A stretch of DNA of 64,000 bases from Brevibacterium antiquum CNRZ 918. Lineage in GTDB: Bacteria > Actinomycetota > Actinomycetes > Actinomycetales > Brevibacteriaceae. Made by a program: the position numbers and the translations under genes. The stretch lies in contig NZ_FXZD01000008.1 in assembly GCF_900169145.1 (NCBI RefSeq), positions 1 through 64,000 of the forward strand, given 5' to 3'. Positions 62,169-64,000 of the stretch are shown here, piece by piece. The stretch's first letter is position 1; the number at the start of each line of letters is the position of its first letter. Under the pieces are notes generated by a model. The model was not told the origin of the DNA. It searched no databases and was given only the letters and a program-made list of their open reading frames with translations.

Positions 62169-63599
62169 CTACTCGGTCGCAGCCTTCCAGTCGGAGACCT
62201 CTGAATGCGCCAGCTGCGCGGCGACGCCGACGTAGGTGGCCGGAGTCAGCGCGGTGAGCAGTTCGGTCTCTGCCTCGGGCACTCCGAGACCGGCGACGAA
62301 GGACTGCAGATCGGCCTGTGTGATGCGCTTGCCGCGAGTGAGCTCCTTGAGCTTCTCGTAGGGGCTGTCCATGCCCGGCACACCCTGCAGGCCGGCGGCG
62401 CGCATGACCGACTGGATCGCCTCGCCGAGGACCTCCCAGTTGGAGTCGAGGTCGGCGGCCAGCGCCTCCTCGTTGATCGCGAGCCTGTCGAGGCCCTTGA
62501 TCAGGTTGTTCAGCGCCAGCACCGAGTGGCCGTAGGACACGCCGATGTTGCGCTGTGAGGTCGAGTCCGTGAGGTCTCGCTGCATCCGCGAGGTCACCAG
62601 GGTCGACGCGAGTGAGTCGAGCAGTGCGCAGGAGAGCTCGAGGTTCGCCTCGGCGTTCTCAAAGCGGATCGGGTTGACCTTGTGCGGCATCGTCGAGGAT
62701 CCGGTGGAGCCGGCGACGGGGATCTGCTTGAAGTAGTTCATCGAGATGTAGGTCCACATATCCGTCGCCAGATTGTGGGCGATGCGGTTGAACCGTGCGA
62801 TGTCGGCGAAGAGCTCCGCATCCCAGTCGTGGGATTCGATCTGCGTGGTCAGCGGGTTGAATGTCAGCCCCAGGCTGCCTTCGACGAAGGTCTTGGCCAG
62901 CTTCGGCCAATCCGCGCTGGGCACGGCGGCCAGATGGGCCGAGTATGTGCCGGTCGCGCCGTTGATCTTGCCGAGGAACTCGCTTGCCTCGATCCGCTCA
63001 TACTGGCGGCGCAGGCGGTGGACGAACACCGCGAGCTCCTTGCCCATCGTCGTCGGCGTCGCCGGCTGGCCATGGGTGTGGGAGAGCATGGGGACCTCGG
63101 CCAGCGCCGAGGCGGTATCGGCCAATGAGTCGATGAGTGCCTTCGCGCGAGGCAGCCACACATCAACGGTGGCGCCCTTGATGCCGAGGGCCCAGGACAG
63201 ATTGTTGATGTCCTCGGAGGTGCAGCAGAAGTGGACGAGCTCGCTGAGATCGTCTGCGCCGATTTCGACTAGCGCCTCTTTGATTGTGTACTCAACGGCC
63301 TTGACATCGTGAACCGTGACGGCCTCATGGGCGGCGAGGGTGGCGATCGTCTCAGCATCGAAGTTCTCCGCGAAGCTGCGCAGTTCGGTGACCTCGTGCT
63401 CGGTGAGACGACGGACGCCGTCGATCACGGAGTTCTGGGCGAGGTGGATGAACCACTCGACCTCGACGGTGATTCGATTACGGTTCAGGGCCGCCTCGGA
63501 GAGGTGATCGACGAGGTCAGCGGTGTCTTTGCGGTATCGACCATCGAGGGGTCCGAGAGCAATGGCGGGCGAGATGTCAGCAAGCGAAACGGTCGGCAT
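62169..63599 (-). CDS. purB: Adenylosuccinate lyase
   Basis: This 476-residue fumarase/aspartase-superfamily enzyme carries the signature GSSTMPHKVNP, a TSEDINN block and a SHTHGQPATPTTMGKEL block with the catalytic His. It cleaves SAICAR and adenylosuccinate in purine synthesis. The length and blocks match the PurB subgroup with the LGPLDGRYRKDT start. It is housekeeping and chromosomal. Confidence 0.95.
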   Translation of the reverse strand: MPTVSLADISPAIALGPLDGRYRKDTADLVDHLSEAALNRNRITVEVEWFIHLAQNSVIDGVRRLTEHEVTELRSFAENFDAETIATLAAHEAVTVHDVKAVEYTIKEALVEIGADDLSELVHFCCTSEDINNLSWALGIKGATVDVWLPRAKALIDSLADTASALAEVPMLSHTHGQPATPTTMGKELAVFVHRLRRQYERIEASEFLGKINGATGTYSAHLAAVPSADWPKLAKTFVEGSLGLTFNPLTTQIESHDWDAELFADIARFNRIAHNLATDMWTYISMNYFKQIPVAGSTGSSTMPHKVNPIRFENAEANLELSCALLDSLASTLVTSRMQRDLTDSTSQRNIGVSYGHSVLALNNLIKGLDRLAINEEALAADLDSNWEVLGEAIQSVMRAAGLQGVPGMDSPYEKLKELTRGKRITQADLQSFVAGLGVPEAETELLTALTPATYVGVAAQLAHSEVSDWKAATE

Positions 63600-63835
63600 G
63601 GCCCCATTTTCTCATGAGCCGCTCACGAACGCGGAACCGACCACCAGGCGGTCCTGCTGAGGGCTGAGACCCGATTGTGACTCGTGCTCTTCCAGCTGTG
63701 GATTCGGCCGCGACTTCAACACCGGAAGCTTGTGGAACGTCGACCGGTTTCCACAAGAGGAATCTGAGAGCTTCCGGCCGAAGGTGGCGATTCGTACGGT
63801 GAAGGCTGAAGCCTAATCGCAAGGGGAGGACGACA

Positions 63836-64000
63836 GTGATCACCGATGAGCTGGCACTCAACCGGGACGGGTGGAGGCGGCGAGCAAACGAGCTGCGCAG
63901 ACTGGCGCAGAACTGTCGGCAGGTCGAAGGGTGGGACTCCCCAGCAGGACGAATGCTCGGCGATCGCCTGCTGACGTGTTCGGACTCGATCATCGCTCTC
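63836..64000 (+). CDS. N-terminal fragment of a helical protein, runs off the window
   Basis: GTG 63836 follows AGGGGAGGA by six bases and opens a frame of 55 codons to the window end (ITDELALNRDGWRRRANELR, then GWDSPAGRMLGDRLLTCSDS). The helical pattern with Trp residues recalls helper proteins of type VII secretion loci, but that is a weak resemblance. Function not assigned. Confidence 0.6.
   Translation, partial: MITDELALNRDGWRRRANELRRLAQNCRQVEGWDSPAGRMLGDRLLTCSDSIIAL

Noticed and set aside
1..64000. CRISPR arrays, rRNA genes or prophage structural genes
   Set aside because: No regularly spaced repeats, rRNA-like blocks or phage head/tail genes were seen.

Overview
The window is high-GC DNA of an actinomycete. 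Gene content and order (amino-acid deaminase/aldolase followed by an FAD-linked lactone oxidase with a divergent succinate-semialdehyde dehydrogenase, MHS-type transporter, purB, CsoR/CopZ/CopA) suggest Micrococcales, probably Brevibacterium or a relative; that placement is inference.

Layout. (1) 1-24.4 kb: a copper-resistance island. It opens with an IS3-family remnant that has cut resB. Next come a leftward thiol-redox/cytochrome-c-type operon (tlpA-like, ccdA, cueP, resB'), a DoxX-like membrane protein, a GH65 disaccharide phosphorylase, a CDF transporter with an altered metal site, a CopRS two-component system, copper chaperone, CopB (CPH) ATPase, DUF305 lipoprotein, an archaeal-type (type II) GAPDH, a cysteine-free class I fructose-bisphosphate aldolase, a complete arginine deiminase operon (arcC-arcD-arcA-arcB), and copZ / small membrane protein / copA2 / YHS domain / csoR2. 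copA2 and csoR2 each carry a one-base frame disruption. Five direct repeats resembling the CopR box (TGAAGATTT-2 nt-TGAAGATTT) and three CsoR-type palindromes lie next to these genes. (2) 24.4-31.7 kb: mobile DNA. A serine recombinase gene is followed by a Tn552-type transposon (resolvase, DDE transposase, AAA ATPase, passenger diacetyl/acetoin reductase) bounded by inverted ends, and a second, outer pair of the same ends also encloses an aminoglycoside-phosphotransferase-like gene on the left and Nudix and DUF402 genes on the right. (3) 31.7-64 kb: ordinary chromosome. It holds an ArsR-type regulator/serine hydrolase/membrane protein operon with a perfect operator palindrome, an HdeD-like protein, a trehalose-phosphatase-GH15 fusion, MaoC and DUF1990 proteins, a lipoprotein/response regulator/kinase operon, an acyl-CoA synthetase, the native csoR-copZ-copA operon, a MOSC/ferredoxin-reductase fusion, a DcuS/DcuR-like pair split by a thiolase, a MecA-like penicillin-binding protein, succinate-semialdehyde dehydrogenase, amino-acid deaminase/aldolase, an FAD-linked oxidase, an MHS transporter, a lipoprotein and purB.

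Main interpretation. The island combines copper export and sequestration with alternative carbon and energy enzymes: a metal- and cysteine-free aldolase, a second GAPDH of a different family, a disaccharide phosphorylase, and an ATP-yielding arginine deiminase pathway. CopR-like boxes sit at or near several of these genes. I propose that it keeps glycolysis and ATP supply going when copper poisons the housekeeping enzymes. The chromosome keeps an intact csoR-copZ-copA set, which may explain why the island copies can tolerate frame disruptions.
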